The position numbers and the translations under genes are program-made. Positions 9,962-20,534 of a stretch of 64,000 nucleotides of DNA are shown here, one piece after another. Each line of letters starts with the position of its first letter. Position 1 is the first letter of the stretch. The notes beneath the pieces are model-generated. The model was not told the origin of the DNA and did not search any database. It was given only the letters and a program-made list of their open reading frames with translations. Source of the DNA: Dipteris shenzhenensis (lineage: Eukaryota; Polypodiophyta; Polypodiopsida; Gleicheniales); assembly GCA_047967505.1 (NCBI GenBank), contig CM106538.1; one strand, given 5' to 3'.

Positions 9962-10466
9962 CAGACATTTTTCCATCTGGACAGTTACTCGCACACAGAC
10001 ATATTGCTTCAGCTGTTTGTCACAGATGCTCGCACTCTACTGAATCAGTGCTCCACATCTTTTGGTCCTGTCCAACTACTTCTGATCTCATTGCTCTCAT
10101 CAGACAGAGGCTTCGACAGCGATTTCCTACTGTTACTTTTGGCAGATTTTTCTGGCTGTTTGGATTTCATCCCCAGAGACAGGGTTTTGATTTATTTTTT
10201 GTATGGGTGCGATATTGGACCCTATGGACTTTATGGATGGATAGAAATCATAGAGTCTTTGGTGATCCATTATTTTCATCCTTCCTTTTTTTCAAACGAT
10301 CTCTGCAACAATCATTCTACGATTGTTTTCAGACTCGTTTGATTGATCAGGATGTGTATACGGCCTATACTGAGATCTTTTCTTGAGTAGTAGCTACTTC
10401 GCTTTTCGAAGCAGCTATGATTGTAATTATTCCATAGCAATAAAGATTTCTTCTCACAAAAAAAAA
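9962..10466 (+). mobile_element. 5'-truncated LINE (non-LTR retrotransposon) insertion
   Basis: A perfect 15-bp duplication GTGTGTACGAACACA flanks the insert (9947-9961 and 10467-10481). The insert ends with an AATAAA (10437-10442) and a run of nine A (10458-10466), as expected from target-primed reverse transcription. The coding remnant to the TGA near 10384 is the C-terminal end of the reverse-transcriptase ORF. It has a zf-RVT type zinc motif (CHRCSH..ESVLHIFWSCP) followed by WTLWMDRNHRVF. Only about 500 bp of the element is present, so it cannot move on its own. Confidence 0.88.
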
Positions 10467-10559
10467 GTGTGTACGAACACAATCCAATTCCTTTCACATG
10501 TGTTAGACGTGAAGTCTTGTGAAAGGAAACAGTGAGAATAAGTGTGCATACTCAAGGGC

Positions 10560-10989
10560 AATTCAGAGAAGAATGGGTTCAGTTGCTAATAGAATTTAAA
10601 GAGATTTTTTCTTGGGAGTACATAGACATATGAGCAGAGTAGACCAAAGTTATGTTCACAAAATTAATTTGAAGAAGGATGCAAACTCAGTAGCTCAACT
10701 AAGGTATCAGATGAACCCAAACTTTGCCAAATAGATGAAGCAAGAGATTGACAAGTTGTTGAAAGTGAGATTCATCTATCAATTGGAAAAGGTGACATGG
10801 CTCTCACCTATTGTGATAGTTTCAAAAAAGAATGGCAAATTGTGCATTTGCGTAGACTATAGAAAGTTACATGTAGCCACCATTAGTAACCCATGTCCCT
10901 TGCCGTTATGGAACACCATGTTAGATGCCATTGTGGGGCATGAGATGTATATCTTTCTTGATCGGTTTAGTGGCTACAACCTGATATAG
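10560..10989 (+). pseudogene. Ty3/gypsy reverse-transcriptase fragment
   Basis: The translation contains FKEIFSWEY, then after stops and shifts EIDKLLKVRFIY, VTWLSPIVIVSKKNGK and DYRKLHVATI, and finally FLDRFSGYN. This is the N-terminal part of a gypsy RT, upstream of the YxDD catalytic site. It ends abruptly at 10989, next to the reverse-strand helicase relic. It belongs to the same family as the element at 37560-40221. Confidence 0.8.
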
Positions 10990-11001
10990 ATGGCTGAGGC
11001 A

Positions 11002-12880
11002 TTATGATGGTGTTCCTAGAGGATTTTTGTGCATTTGGAAAGAGAAGCGAGGATGTGCAATAGCAAAAAATTTGCCAAAGACGAGTAATTGCACATGGTC
11101 ATAGAGATAAGTTAATGTGTCTAGTTTGTTCCTTGAAAGGGAGGTTCGGTTTTTTATTTGTAATGGTAAATGTAATGTAGAGTGAATGGGACATCCATTT
11201 ATGTTGTAAGCCTCTTTTCCTATGTAAGCTAACACTAGGATGTGTGGTAGCTCAAAATTCATGTGTGGAAGTATTTGATTCTTAAAACGTAGCAAACCTT
11301 GAACTATGAGTAGGAGTAGGAATGTTTTGCCTATACTTGCCGTACATGTTAGGAACAAGTGTACTTTTTTTGATGGTTGAATTCGTTTTTGTATCATGAT
11401 GTCATCAAATAGTTGTCTTTGTTTTATGTTTAGTGATCCAATTTTATTGAGGAATTCTTTGTTTTGCATGAGGACTTGTTTTTTAATGGAATAGTGAATT
11501 TGTCATTTGTTATTTGTTTATGTATTTTCTTCATGTCCAATGTGATATCGTAATTTGGGAAGTCATTTTCTTGTAGGCCATGGTTGTCAATTAATTTGTC
11601 TACAGTCCTTGATGTTCCATGTATTCATTGTCATGTTTTGCTATTGTTTTTTCATTATTGTAATTTGTTGTGTATAAGGCTCTATTTCTTATGATAGTTT
11701 CACTTCAGTGATTGTAAGCTTCTTGCCAAGTTCCGTGTATTAGTAGTTCATGGTTCTTGTCTGCTTATAGGGGTAGTATAGTAATAACTGCTCACGATAA
11801 TAATTATTTGAGTCCCTTGCCAACCTAAAGTTTGTGAGCTTGATGATTCTTTGCCTTTTTTATTTTTCTAATTGTTCCATCATTATAGTTATATTCTACT
11901 ATGAATGCCGCAAGGCAATGTCCTCCACGTTTTTCCTTGTTATGTATTTATCTATAATAGAGTTGCATGGTATGTTTGTTGATTCAACATGAAGATGTTG
12001 CCGTTGTTATTTCCTTTTAAGAGTGAGTGCTTAGTTTTCTGGTTTGTTTGTGTTTATGAAGTAGAACTCTCTTGTTGTTCTATGTAGTGGAAAAGATAGA
12101 GTATTACACTCTTTTGTTGTGCATCTGAAATTCCATTTCCCATTTTTTGTAGGCTCTTGTGTGCAGTATAGTTATTTTGTATGCATGTTTTAATTGTTTA
12201 TTGAAGGTTTTTTGTGATTGTTTTGGCAATGTATCAGGTGTAGTATGTTGTTGCCGAGTATAGATACATTATGAATTTTATGTCCATGTTTGATTGCCAT
12301 AAGAAGCTCATCTTTTTATTGAAAGCATTTGTGAAATTGTCTCTTGGCTTTGTTTTTAGGAAAAGAGTTAATTTTGTTATTTGTGACCTTATTGATAATA
12401 AATTTATGATTTATCCATTTGACAAATGTCATATTTATTTCAAGATCAATGCAGATTGTGTATGCATCGATGTTAAAAAATATTTATTTGTAGTGGTGTT
12501 TCTTTCACTATCTTGTAGTGGTGTTATTATCATGGTTTCAAGTAGTGGATGTTTAAGGGAATGGAACCTGTAGAGTTTGTTGTTGCTTTTACTACCAGTC
12601 GATGTGTGCTTGTGTGTTTGAATGTCCTTAATATTTTTAGGCAATAATTTCTTATAGCATGTTAAGTACTTGTCCACAAAAGATGTTATTTCATTATCTT
12701 TATTTACAGCATACGTAGGTGTTTTTTGTATCGAGATGATGCCATGTTCATGTTGGCTTCCTCTATTTTGAAACTCTGTCATGAAGAAGTAATCAAGTAT
12801 GTTTCTAAGCAATTGTTCATCCTTTATTATTAGAGCAAGGAACTTTTGGAACTTGTGAACATTGTTGAGAATGGTGTAAA
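11002..12880 (-). pseudogene. Helitron/Helentron Rep-helicase relic
   Basis: Read on the reverse strand, right to left. At about 12880-12435 there is TEFQNRGSQHEHGII, matching the rolling-circle Rep HUH motif (H-E-H), then FVDKYLTC and a His-rich block IQTHKHTSTG. At about 11960-11570 in shifting frames are EYNYNDGTIRKIKK and HDNEYMEHQG. At 11469-11002 there is a PIF1-type helicase start: LNIKQRQLFDDIM, a degenerate Walker A (CTASIGKTF), LAYIGKEAYNINGCPIHST and LSRNKLDTLTYLYDH. The enzyme would nick and unwind DNA for rolling-circle transposition. The gene has several frameshifts and a damaged P-loop. Its C-terminus is missing where it meets the gypsy RT fragment. Confidence 0.72.
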
Positions 12881-13045
12881 TTGCACCATAGGGTTATGGG
12901 ACAAACCCTAACCCTAAGGGGTCCATGTATATATTCTCAATTTCTTTAGAGTACAACTTAGTGTACATTTAGTCTATCTTGTGAACTCTCTCTCTCTCTG
13001 TGTCTCTGTCTCTCTCTCTCTCTCTCTCCCTCACATGTAGTATCA

Positions 13046-13058
13046 TGGTATTAGAGCT
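13046..13058 (+). promoter_or_regulatory. primer-binding site of TRIM-like element
   Basis: TGGTATTAGAGCT directly follows the CA end of the left LTR. It differs from the canonical initiator-tRNA-Met site by one C-to-T change. Confidence 0.6.
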
Positions 13059-14187
13059 GAGGTTCATTGTGAGAGATTTCTCGTTGTTGGTGAGTGAAAG
13101 CCCTTGCATCTTGTCAAGGCAATAATCCCTCCATTGTTGCGGCATTCCCCATCTTGGTGTTCTTGAGAGCTTGAGAGTTTGAGAGAGCTTTTGAGAGCTC
13201 TTCTTCTAGATTGAGTTCTTCATTTTGTGTGAAATCTTTGTGAGAGAGAGTTTTTTATTCATTCATGTAGGACTTCGGTTCTTTTCTTTGTGAATATAGT
13301 GAGAGTAGTCTATTATTGGCGATAGTCTTTTTGCCTATGAACTTTTTATAAGGTTGTCCCGCTGGTCTTCGAGTTCAGCATCAAGACAGACTACCGATAG
13401 CTTCAACACAGTGCCAGCATACTCAACGACCAAAATTGCAAACTCTACATGCAATTGACAAGATGCATAAGTTCCAACAGTGCACACAAGGAGCATTCAA
13501 GCAAAGAAAGCAAGCAGAGGCCCTAACAAATCTACATGCAAGTGACTATCCTCTATAGCAAAAGCAAGTCAACAAGCTTCAAGCCACGAGCGCAACATAG
13601 CAACCCAACGTCCACATTTCTTGCATCTTCTCAAGAGGTCTATTGCACCATCACATCCTTCAGCATGCTATGTGAGTACAAGGAGCAACAAACTGACTAG
13701 ACACAACTTTCAATGCCTTGTGCAACGAACAACCCCTCCATGACTCCTAAGCAACACAAGTCAGTAGCATATGCTCCAATGACCTCTACCATCGTTGCAA
13801 TACCTAGTTGTTCAATGCAATGGCACCCCTGGTGAATGACCAATGACCTCTACCGCGAGGCCATAGCCATTTTATTCATATGGCAATTAGTTGAAAATCC
13901 CACAGCACCTTACGATGACTGTTGGTGGGAAGTAGGATTTATAAGGGATACCTTGTCCCTCTTTGTAAGTTGTTGACTCCAAACTTTTAAAATACAGGTG
14001 ACTTTGCTTAGTTAGACCTGGTGGTTGAGTCGTAGTACTTCGTAGGAACCTTTGAGCACTGTATCCCTCATTTCTGTGTTATGGCTTCCAATCTTGTCTT
14101 TGTGTTTGACTATGTTTCTTTTAGTACTTTATCACTTGCCACGACTGACCATTCCAACAATGTAGATGTTGAGAGTTCACGCTCAAC

Positions 14188-14241
14188 ATCATGTGATCAT
14201 ATGTGCATAGCACCATCATGTGATCATATGTGCATAGCACT
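14188..14241. repeat. 27-bp tandem duplication
   Basis: Two copies of a 27-bp unit starting ATCATGTGATCATATG (14188-14214 and 14215-14241), differing only in the last base. They lie within the right LTR of the small element. Confidence 0.9.
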
Positions 14242-14464
14242 AACCCAATAGAGTGCTATAAAGGAAAGGGTTAGATGCCCTAACCCTAACCCTAAATGGG
14301 TTTGTATATATTCAACATTTTCAACTAAATCTAGTGTACAGTTAGTCATCTGTGGTGTGCTCTCTAGCTGTGCCCTCTCTCCTCATTATTAACATCCACA
14401 GAGTACAACCACTAAATGCAGGATAATCAATGAGTAAAGGTGACCAAGCCAAATGATCTACTTC

Positions 14465-14967
14465 TTCAGACAAGCTCAAGGGAGTTTGATACCCAAATAC
14501 ACCAAGGTCAATGATTACAAACAATGTGCACACAGAAGGAGTATAGCTCAAACTCAGGAGTTTGATCCCCAAATATGCAAAGCCCGCCGCTCCAAAGTCC
14601 AAAGATCCAAAGATTCTAGGCAACGTGCACAGGCTGTATGTTCCAGCTACCCCTGCCCGGAACAAGGAGGTGTAGGAACAAGGAGATGCACACTTCTAGG
14701 CCACCATGAAGAGTGCATGCGCCTTGTACTATTCAGCTCCACATCCATAAGAAATAGCGATGCCAATAAAAATAGCCATGAAAGGAGTATAGCTCAAACT
14801 CAGGGAGGTTGTTCCCCAAATATCATCCCGAGACAAGGTTACCATTGAGTGTCTCGACAAAGATGAGCCCGCTACTCCAGGTTTGAGTCTCATGCATCAT
14901 GCATGACCACAAACAGGTGAAGGTGTGAGGGCGCTCAGGGAGTTTGAGCCCCAAATCACCCAAGCCT
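14465..14967 (+). repeat. four diverged copies of a 35-bp motif
   Basis: The motif GCTCAA..CAGGGAGTTTGA followed by CCCCAAATA recurs near 14465, 14545, 14790 and 14931 at irregular spacing. Two copies are also preceded by GGAGTATA. No gene explains it. It may be an old tandem array. Confidence 0.55.
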
Positions 14968-15129
14968 AGGAGTGGTGAGGCTAACTCAAGCGCTATTTGG
15001 GAACCAGTTAGGACCACCTCCTAATATCAAGTTTGTCCTAAGCGCTTTAATATGGTTAACACAAGTGCTATTTCCGCTAGTAGGGAGAGTTGGTAAGAAT
15101 AGCAATATGCCTTGGTGTCCTACAAGCCC

Positions 15130-15589
15130 AAGAGCCCATGGTTGTAAAGTGAGGGAGAGTGCTAAAAAGGAAAAGGGTTGGCCCTCCCTTCAAAAGGTGA
15201 CATATAAAAGGCCAAATGTTTGACTTTGGTCTTCATTGTTGTTTGCACAAGTTTGAATACAAGCTCCCTCTTCTCTTCCAAGAGAGTTTTTTGGGTGTTC
15301 TCTTGTTTCCATTGTAGTGCCTTTGTGGTTGTCACTCTATCCCCCTTCACTCCCTTCTCTTCTTCCCTTCCTCCTCCTCCCTTCTCCCTCCTCTTCCTCT
15401 TCCCTCCCCTCTTCCCCTTCCCTCTTCCTCACGTGAAACCACATCGCAACAATCTGGAGGCCGCTTGAGTGACACTTGCAGATGGCTCGTGCTATGCATT
15501 GCTCCCACAAGGAGTAGCCAGGAGTGGAAGCTCCATCGGCATATCTTCAACTCCCCCACGACATGTGAGTCACTGTTGAGCCCATCACA
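15130..15589 (+). repeat. gypsy LTR (Athila/Tat-like), copy 1
   Basis: Contains a TATA-like box in GACATATAAAAGGCC near 15200 and pyrimidine-rich stretches at 15340-15430. It ends near 15589 in CCATCACA, directly before a primer-binding site. It matches 41300-41750 on the opposite strand, including GGGTTGGCCCT, AAAGGCCAAATG and GACATGTGAGTCA. The left end is uncertain. Confidence 0.6.
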
Positions 15590-15592
15590 TTT

Positions 15593-15611
15593 TTGGCACC
15601 GCTACTGGGGA
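15593..15611 (+). promoter_or_regulatory. gypsy primer-binding site (tRNA-Asp-like)
   Basis: TTGGCACCGCTACTGGGGA resembles the TGGCGCCGTTGCCGGGGA class used by Athila/Tat-type plant gypsy elements, complementary to tRNA-Asp. It sits just after the LTR end. Confidence 0.6.
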
Positions 15612-16099
15612 GAAAAGGTATGCTTTTGCATTTGCACTTGTCTCCCTTAATTATATTCCCATTGCACAAGTTTTCAAGCTTACCTTGGAGCTTGTTAGTG
15701 GAGTTGTAGGAAGAGATGAGAGGTGGAAAGAGAGAGAGAGAGAGGATGAAAATCTGTTTTTTCATGTAGGAATGCCATTTGTGAGCTTGGGAAGCTTGTT
15801 TTGGATGTTTTTTGGTGTTTCAAGTTGATAGGAACTTAGTAGGCTTGATTGCTAAGGTGTGTGTGTGGTCTAATCACCTCAAAAAATGACAAAACTAAGG
15901 ATTTTTGTCAAGTTTTGAAGTAGCTCCGTGTTCTAGAACTTCCCTTTTTTGAGTTTTTGCATTTTTACTTTCAAAAAGTGTTTGTTTTCTAGTTTTTTTT
16001 CATGGAGTAGGTAGAATAGGCAGTGTAGCACCCCCCCATCACAAAAAATCAGGAACAAAAACTGCAAAATCCTCAGAAATCACCAAATCTCAGTTGGCA
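15612..16099 (+). other. gypsy leader-like DNA
   Basis: Noncoding sequence after the primer-binding site, with a short GA run at 15728-15745 and T-rich stretches. No gag reading frame is present. Confidence 0.4.
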
Positions 16100-16790
16100 A
16101 AACTGTGTGTGACTATCCCGCCGAATCGACGCCATAGCGTATCGCACCGAGCAATTTCCTCGCCGATTGACGTATTACCAGATCCTACTAGTCAACTTGC
16201 GTTGACCTGGTGTCGTAACGCTTACCCATCGACCTAACCTCTTACTACGATTTACCCCGCCGCCTAGAGTTAATGCGTGTCAGAGTTACTTCTGCACCGA
16301 TCTGACAAGTCGTTGACCGGTGCTGTAGTGGTTCCCCATCGACCGTTGCTATTTTACTATCCCACCGTTGGTGCGATGAACCCACCCCTTTGTCCGTAGT
16401 CATAATCGTTCCCATCCCTTGTGGTGCTACTCCATCACACCATCCGTCGCTATGCAATCTCACCGTCTAGTGTTGTTCACTTACCCCGTCGTCATTGCTA
16501 TACTATCCAGCTGAGTCCTTATCCGGTCGACTGGTGTCATACCATATCCCTACGCTCATGGGGATATCCCTTCTGACCGATCGCACCGACCACGTGGCAA
16601 TTAATTTCCCATCCATTGTCGCGATACATCCATCACACCGACTAGTGCTATTTCCTTATTTTGTCGATCATCGCTGTAAGGTTACGTCACTTCCTACCAC
16701 TAAAACCATACTACATCGCTCGTTGCTATACTCGTAGCCCACCAACCGGTGCTATAGAGTTATCTCGCCGACCGATTCGATACCTCTAGA
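16100..16790. repeat. degenerate CpG-rich minisatellite, period about 24-26 bp
   Basis: Units approximate TATCCCACCGACCGGTGCTA with heavy variation. Clear examples are at 16328-16353 (CCCATCGACCGTTGCTAT), 16359-16380 (TATCCCACCGTTGGTGCGAT), 16480-16500 and 16725-16755. The block is richer in CpG than its surroundings and has no coding frame. Confidence 0.6.
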
Positions 16791-16950
16791 GTAGATAAGG
16801 AATTAACATAAAATTCCAGAACCTTAGTTCAGCTTGGGTGTCCCCAACTAGAGGCATCCCACATGCACTTGAGGTCCATAAGGATTTGCCAAAGGTTCCA
16901 ATGCTAGAAGAAAGCGCTTCAAGCTATGCTCAGCCCACCCTCTGTCCTAG

Positions 16951-17461
16951 TTGGGGGTTCCGAAGCTCGATTCCGAGCTCCACTCGTTCTTCGTAGGACC
17001 CTATCCAGAAACTCCATCTAGTTCAGACGAAACAGAGAGTCTTGAAGGAGTGATGCAAGACCCTAACGGGTCCAAGGGCATCGGAAGCCCCCTTCATGAG
17101 TGTAGCCTCTCCCAAGTCTCCTGCACCTTCGGTTGCATCCAGGCTTAGAGGTACGTTCTCTAACATGTTCGGCCGCTTAGGAAGAACAGAGTCAACAGAC
17201 ATGGAGTACCCCTTTATTGCTAGCATGTCCACAAGAAGGGAAAGCCAGCAACATACAATTCCCAAGCCACAGGCTAGGACAGAAACTACTTTCACCGATC
17301 TAGGTTCCTCCGCTTATGCTAGACCCCCCCAGTGGGAGAACATGGACGGGGAAGATCCATGGATGAGGGAACTCTGCCGACAGGGCTCGAGTCTAGGGAG
17401 TACCACGAACTTAAAAGGTGGAATGCCTTATGACCCTCTAATAGCCCCGGCCCCACCAGCC
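16951..17461 (+). pseudogene. hypothetical ORFs, possibly gypsy gag start
   Basis: Two overlapping frames (16951-17148 and 17096-17467) encode Ser/Pro-rich, charged sequence such as SPKSPAPSVASRL and PPQWENMDGEDPW. I recognise no domain. Their position after a gypsy LTR, primer-binding site and repeat block makes a broken gag N-terminus plausible. The right end is cut by the copia-type LTR beginning at 17462. Confidence 0.3.
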
Positions 17462-17821
17462 TGTTGAGATAAGTGTGATCAAGGGCTTGCTCTATGGTGC
17501 ATGTGTGCATCTAGGGGAGTCACATGTGTGTGTGTGTGTGTGTGTGTGTGTTGTAGAGGCACATCAAGTGCTATGATGTGTCTAGTGTGTGACCTAAGTG
17601 ATGATGTAAGCCAAAGGCCCCCACATGGGAGGTTCCTTTGATTTAGGCCAGTCCCACTAATGTAGGGGCTAACTGCCACTGATATAGGGGAGGTGCCTAC
17701 ACCTCCTCTCTTTCTATAAAATGGAGGTCATTCCTTCATTCTAATAACAATGGATTTTGCCTCACTCGTGCTCTCACTCTTTGTGCCATGATGCATCTCT
17801 TCTACCCCACACTCCTCTACA
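17462..17821 (+). repeat. copia-type 5' LTR
   Basis: Begins TGTTGAGATAAG and ends CTCTACA (360 bp), followed within three bases by a primer-binding site. A TATA box TCTATAAAAT at 17713-17722 would place the transcription start about 30 bp downstream. A (TG)n run lies at 17525-17551. No matching 3' LTR is in the window. Confidence 0.7.
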
Positions 17822-17823
17822 TT

Positions 17824-17836
17824 TGGTATCAAAGCC
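17824..17836 (+). promoter_or_regulatory. copia primer-binding site
   Basis: TGGTATCAAAGCC, initiator-tRNA-Met type, adjoins the LTR end. Confidence 0.75.
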
Positions 17837-18777
17837 TCCTTGAGTCCCTATCCCATTGTAGCTTCAATATGCTAACTATCATCTTCTTCTCCACCCTCCA
17901 TCTACTTCTTCATTTCTGCCCTCTTTCTCTCCAAATTTTGCTTAGCTCCATTCTTCTCCATTAAGCGACCATTCCTAGAGCCCTCTGAGCTGAAGTTTCC
18001 TCTACTTAGGGCACACCTTTGACACCAAGTAATTAGGAAGAGATGCCCTCTATAGCCCGTGCTAACATGATCTCTGCTTGATGAACTTTCAAGCAATTCT
18101 GCCTATTGATGCAATATTTTGCCAATTCCTCTTAGCCAAGGGTGGGAAACATTATGAGCTTCCTGGTCATGAATTTTGAGCTCAAATGCTTGTGGGAATA
18201 AGGAGAAACAAGCAAAAGACCAGTCGGGGAAGGCACTATTGTCATGAGCAATGTTGCGCATTTTTTTGACAATCCTCTCTACTAGAAGTAGTCCTCTTAG
18301 TAAGAGCCTCCATTTGCCTTTGAAAGCCCTCTCAAAGCTTTTCTCTTCAGCTTCAATTGCACCCTCCAATTTCAGACTACTCAATTTGGGGGTAACAGTG
18401 ATATCTACTTCTACTATGAACCATTGAACATGGTTAAGTGCTAGAAAGTTTCATTATTATGTGAGTAATCTTTGGGCTTTTGGATGCTTTCTCATTTGAA
18501 GTGATCTAAAGCATTTTCCAGCTTCACCTTTGGAGCACTGTCTTGAATTTTTTATAGTTTTTTGAAAATTTGATTTTGAAAATTTGATGCTAGAGTAAAT
18601 GCTATGTTGATGCTTGAGGTTTGAAGTAGTGCCAAAGTTCAGTTCAGAGAATGTATTTTCAGTTTGAAATTCAGTTAGAACTGATCTTGTGTCAAAATGC
18701 CAAGCTCTGAGGGATCTTTAAATGATAAACACTTGAAGAAGACTACAAGAAGGACAAAATTCAAAGTGAAGAAGACC
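17837..18777 (+). other. copia internal leader or unassigned DNA
   Basis: No gag-like protein can be read on either strand. The longest frame (18103-18384, reverse strand, 93 codons) is not recognisable. The right boundary is where homology to the copia pol at 27390 begins. Confidence 0.4.
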
Positions 18778-18812
18778 CTGTTACACCTGGAGTAAGGAAG
18801 ACCAGGGATGTT

Positions 18813-20534
18813 TTGAGAGCACCTGGAAGTGAGCCTATTTTGCGCAGGTCTACCAGAGCTAGGTATCCTGTGGATAGGCTGAAATATGATGGATTTATAG
18901 CCATTCACTTTGCCTATATGGTCAAAGTGATACAGGAACTAGAACCCATTTCTTTTGAGCAAGCCATGGGAAAAGAAAAATGGGAGAAAGCCATGGATGA
19001 AGAAATGAATGCCTTGGATGCAAATGCAACATGGGAATTGGTGCCTTTGCCTAAAGACAAGAATGCAATTGGCTGTAAATGGGTTTATAAGGTGAAGCAC
19101 AATGCAGATGGTTCTGTGAACAGATACAAGGCAAGATTAGTTGTCAAGGGGTATGCACAGACATATGGCATTGATTATGAAGAAACATTTAGTCCAGTTG
19201 CAAGGATGGCGACTGTAAGAGCAGTCATTGCTATGGCTGCATCAAAAGGATGGTCTTTACATCAGATGGATGTAAAGAATGCCTTCTTGCATGGTGATTT
19301 GCAAGAAGAGGTCTATATGGAGCAGCCACCAGGTTATGTGCATGTTGTTCATCCTGAGTTTGTTTGCAGGTTGAAGAAAGCCTTGTATGGCTTGAAGCAA
19401 GCACCTAGAGCATGGTTTGACAAGATAGGACAGTATCTTGTTACTATTGGCTTTCAGATTTCCAAGGCAGATTTCTCACTCTATGTGAGAAAAACAGAGA
19501 AAGGTATTATGCTGCTTGTCATTTATGTTGATGATTTGATCATCACAGGTGATAGTGATGAAGACATCCTTCATGTGAAAATGCTATTGAAGCAGAAGTT
19601 TGAGATGAAGGATTTGGGAGAGCTGCGTTATTTCTTGGGCATTGAGGTGATTAGATCACCAAGTGGGATACAGCTCTTGCAGAGGCAGTATGGACTGGAC
19701 ATGCTGTCCAAATATGGGATGACAGACTGTAAGCCTATTTCAGTTCCTTGGAGCAGAATATGAAGCTGAGCGCAAATGCAGGTGAGCTTCTGGAAGACCC
19801 TACTATGTACAGACGCATAGTAGGAAGTTTGATTTACATGACTATTACCAGGCCAGATTTGAGCTATGCTGTTGGGTTGGTAAGTCAGTTTATGCGGGCT
19901 CCAAGGAAACCGCATTTGGATGCGGCTAGATGCATACTCAGGTATGTGAAGTCCACATTGCAGTATGGACTATTTTATGAGGCTGGGGTTCAGATACAGT
20001 TGCATGGATACACTGATGCTGATTGGGCTGGTAGTATTTCTGATAGACGATCTACCAGTGGATATGTGTTCTCTTTTGGGAGTGCTGCAGTCACTTGGAG
20101 CAGCAAGAAACAGCCTACAGTTGCCTTGTCGAGTTGCCTTGTCGAGCACAGAGGCTGAGTACAGGGATGCAGCAATGGCTGCATGTGAGGTAGCTTGGTT
20201 GCATAAGCTACTTTATGATATGCATCAGTCTACTGATGGGCCAGTTGTCATTTATTGTGACAACATGAGCAGTATACACTTGGTAAATAACCTAGTCTAT
20301 CATGCTAGAACAAAGCACATTGAGGTGCATTATCACTATGTGCGGGAGAAGGTTTTACTAGGTCTTATTGATCTAGTTTATGTCAGCACAGAGGATCAGG
20401 TAGCTGACATATTCACGAAGGCATTGGGCGCAGAGAAGCTACGCAAGTTCAGAGACCTGCTTGGTGTGCAGGAATTGGGATTGAGCTCGAGGGGGAGTGT
20501 TGAGATATCGAGCTCCACTCGCGATATGCCAGGG
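18813..20534 (+). pseudogene. copia reverse transcriptase-RNase H, two frameshifts
   Basis: Three consecutive open segments (18813-19763, 19748-20158 and 19965-20537) cover RT and RNase H. RT copies element RNA to DNA and RNase H removes the template. The RT core is complete with [10 protein letters not shown]-type and YVDD motifs. Frame is lost after SVP at 19746 and regained at the 13-bp duplication, leaving about 125 codons out of frame. All glutamine codons that are stops in the 23.8-29.4 kb relative are intact here. A polypurine tract GAGGGGGAG precedes the LTR. Confidence 0.85.

Larger units (their letters stand above)
12863..14400 (+). mobile_element. small LTR element without coding capacity (TRIM-like)
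   Basis: The first LTR (12863-13045) starts TGTTGAGA and ends GTATCA. A primer-binding site TGGTATTAGAGCT follows at 13046. A second, diverged LTR begins TGTTGAGAG at 14167. Both share telomere-like CCCTAACCCTAA, TGTATATATTC, TAGTGTACA and a CT-rich tail. The 1.1 kb between them has no gag or pol similarity. This is the layout of a terminal-repeat retrotransposon in miniature. The second LTR has a tandem 27-bp insertion and an unclear right end, so the pairing is probable rather than proven. Confidence 0.5.

Noticed and set aside
12271-12573. 100-codon plus-strand ORF
   Set aside because: It lies antisense to the Rep relic, whose reverse-strand motifs are convincing.
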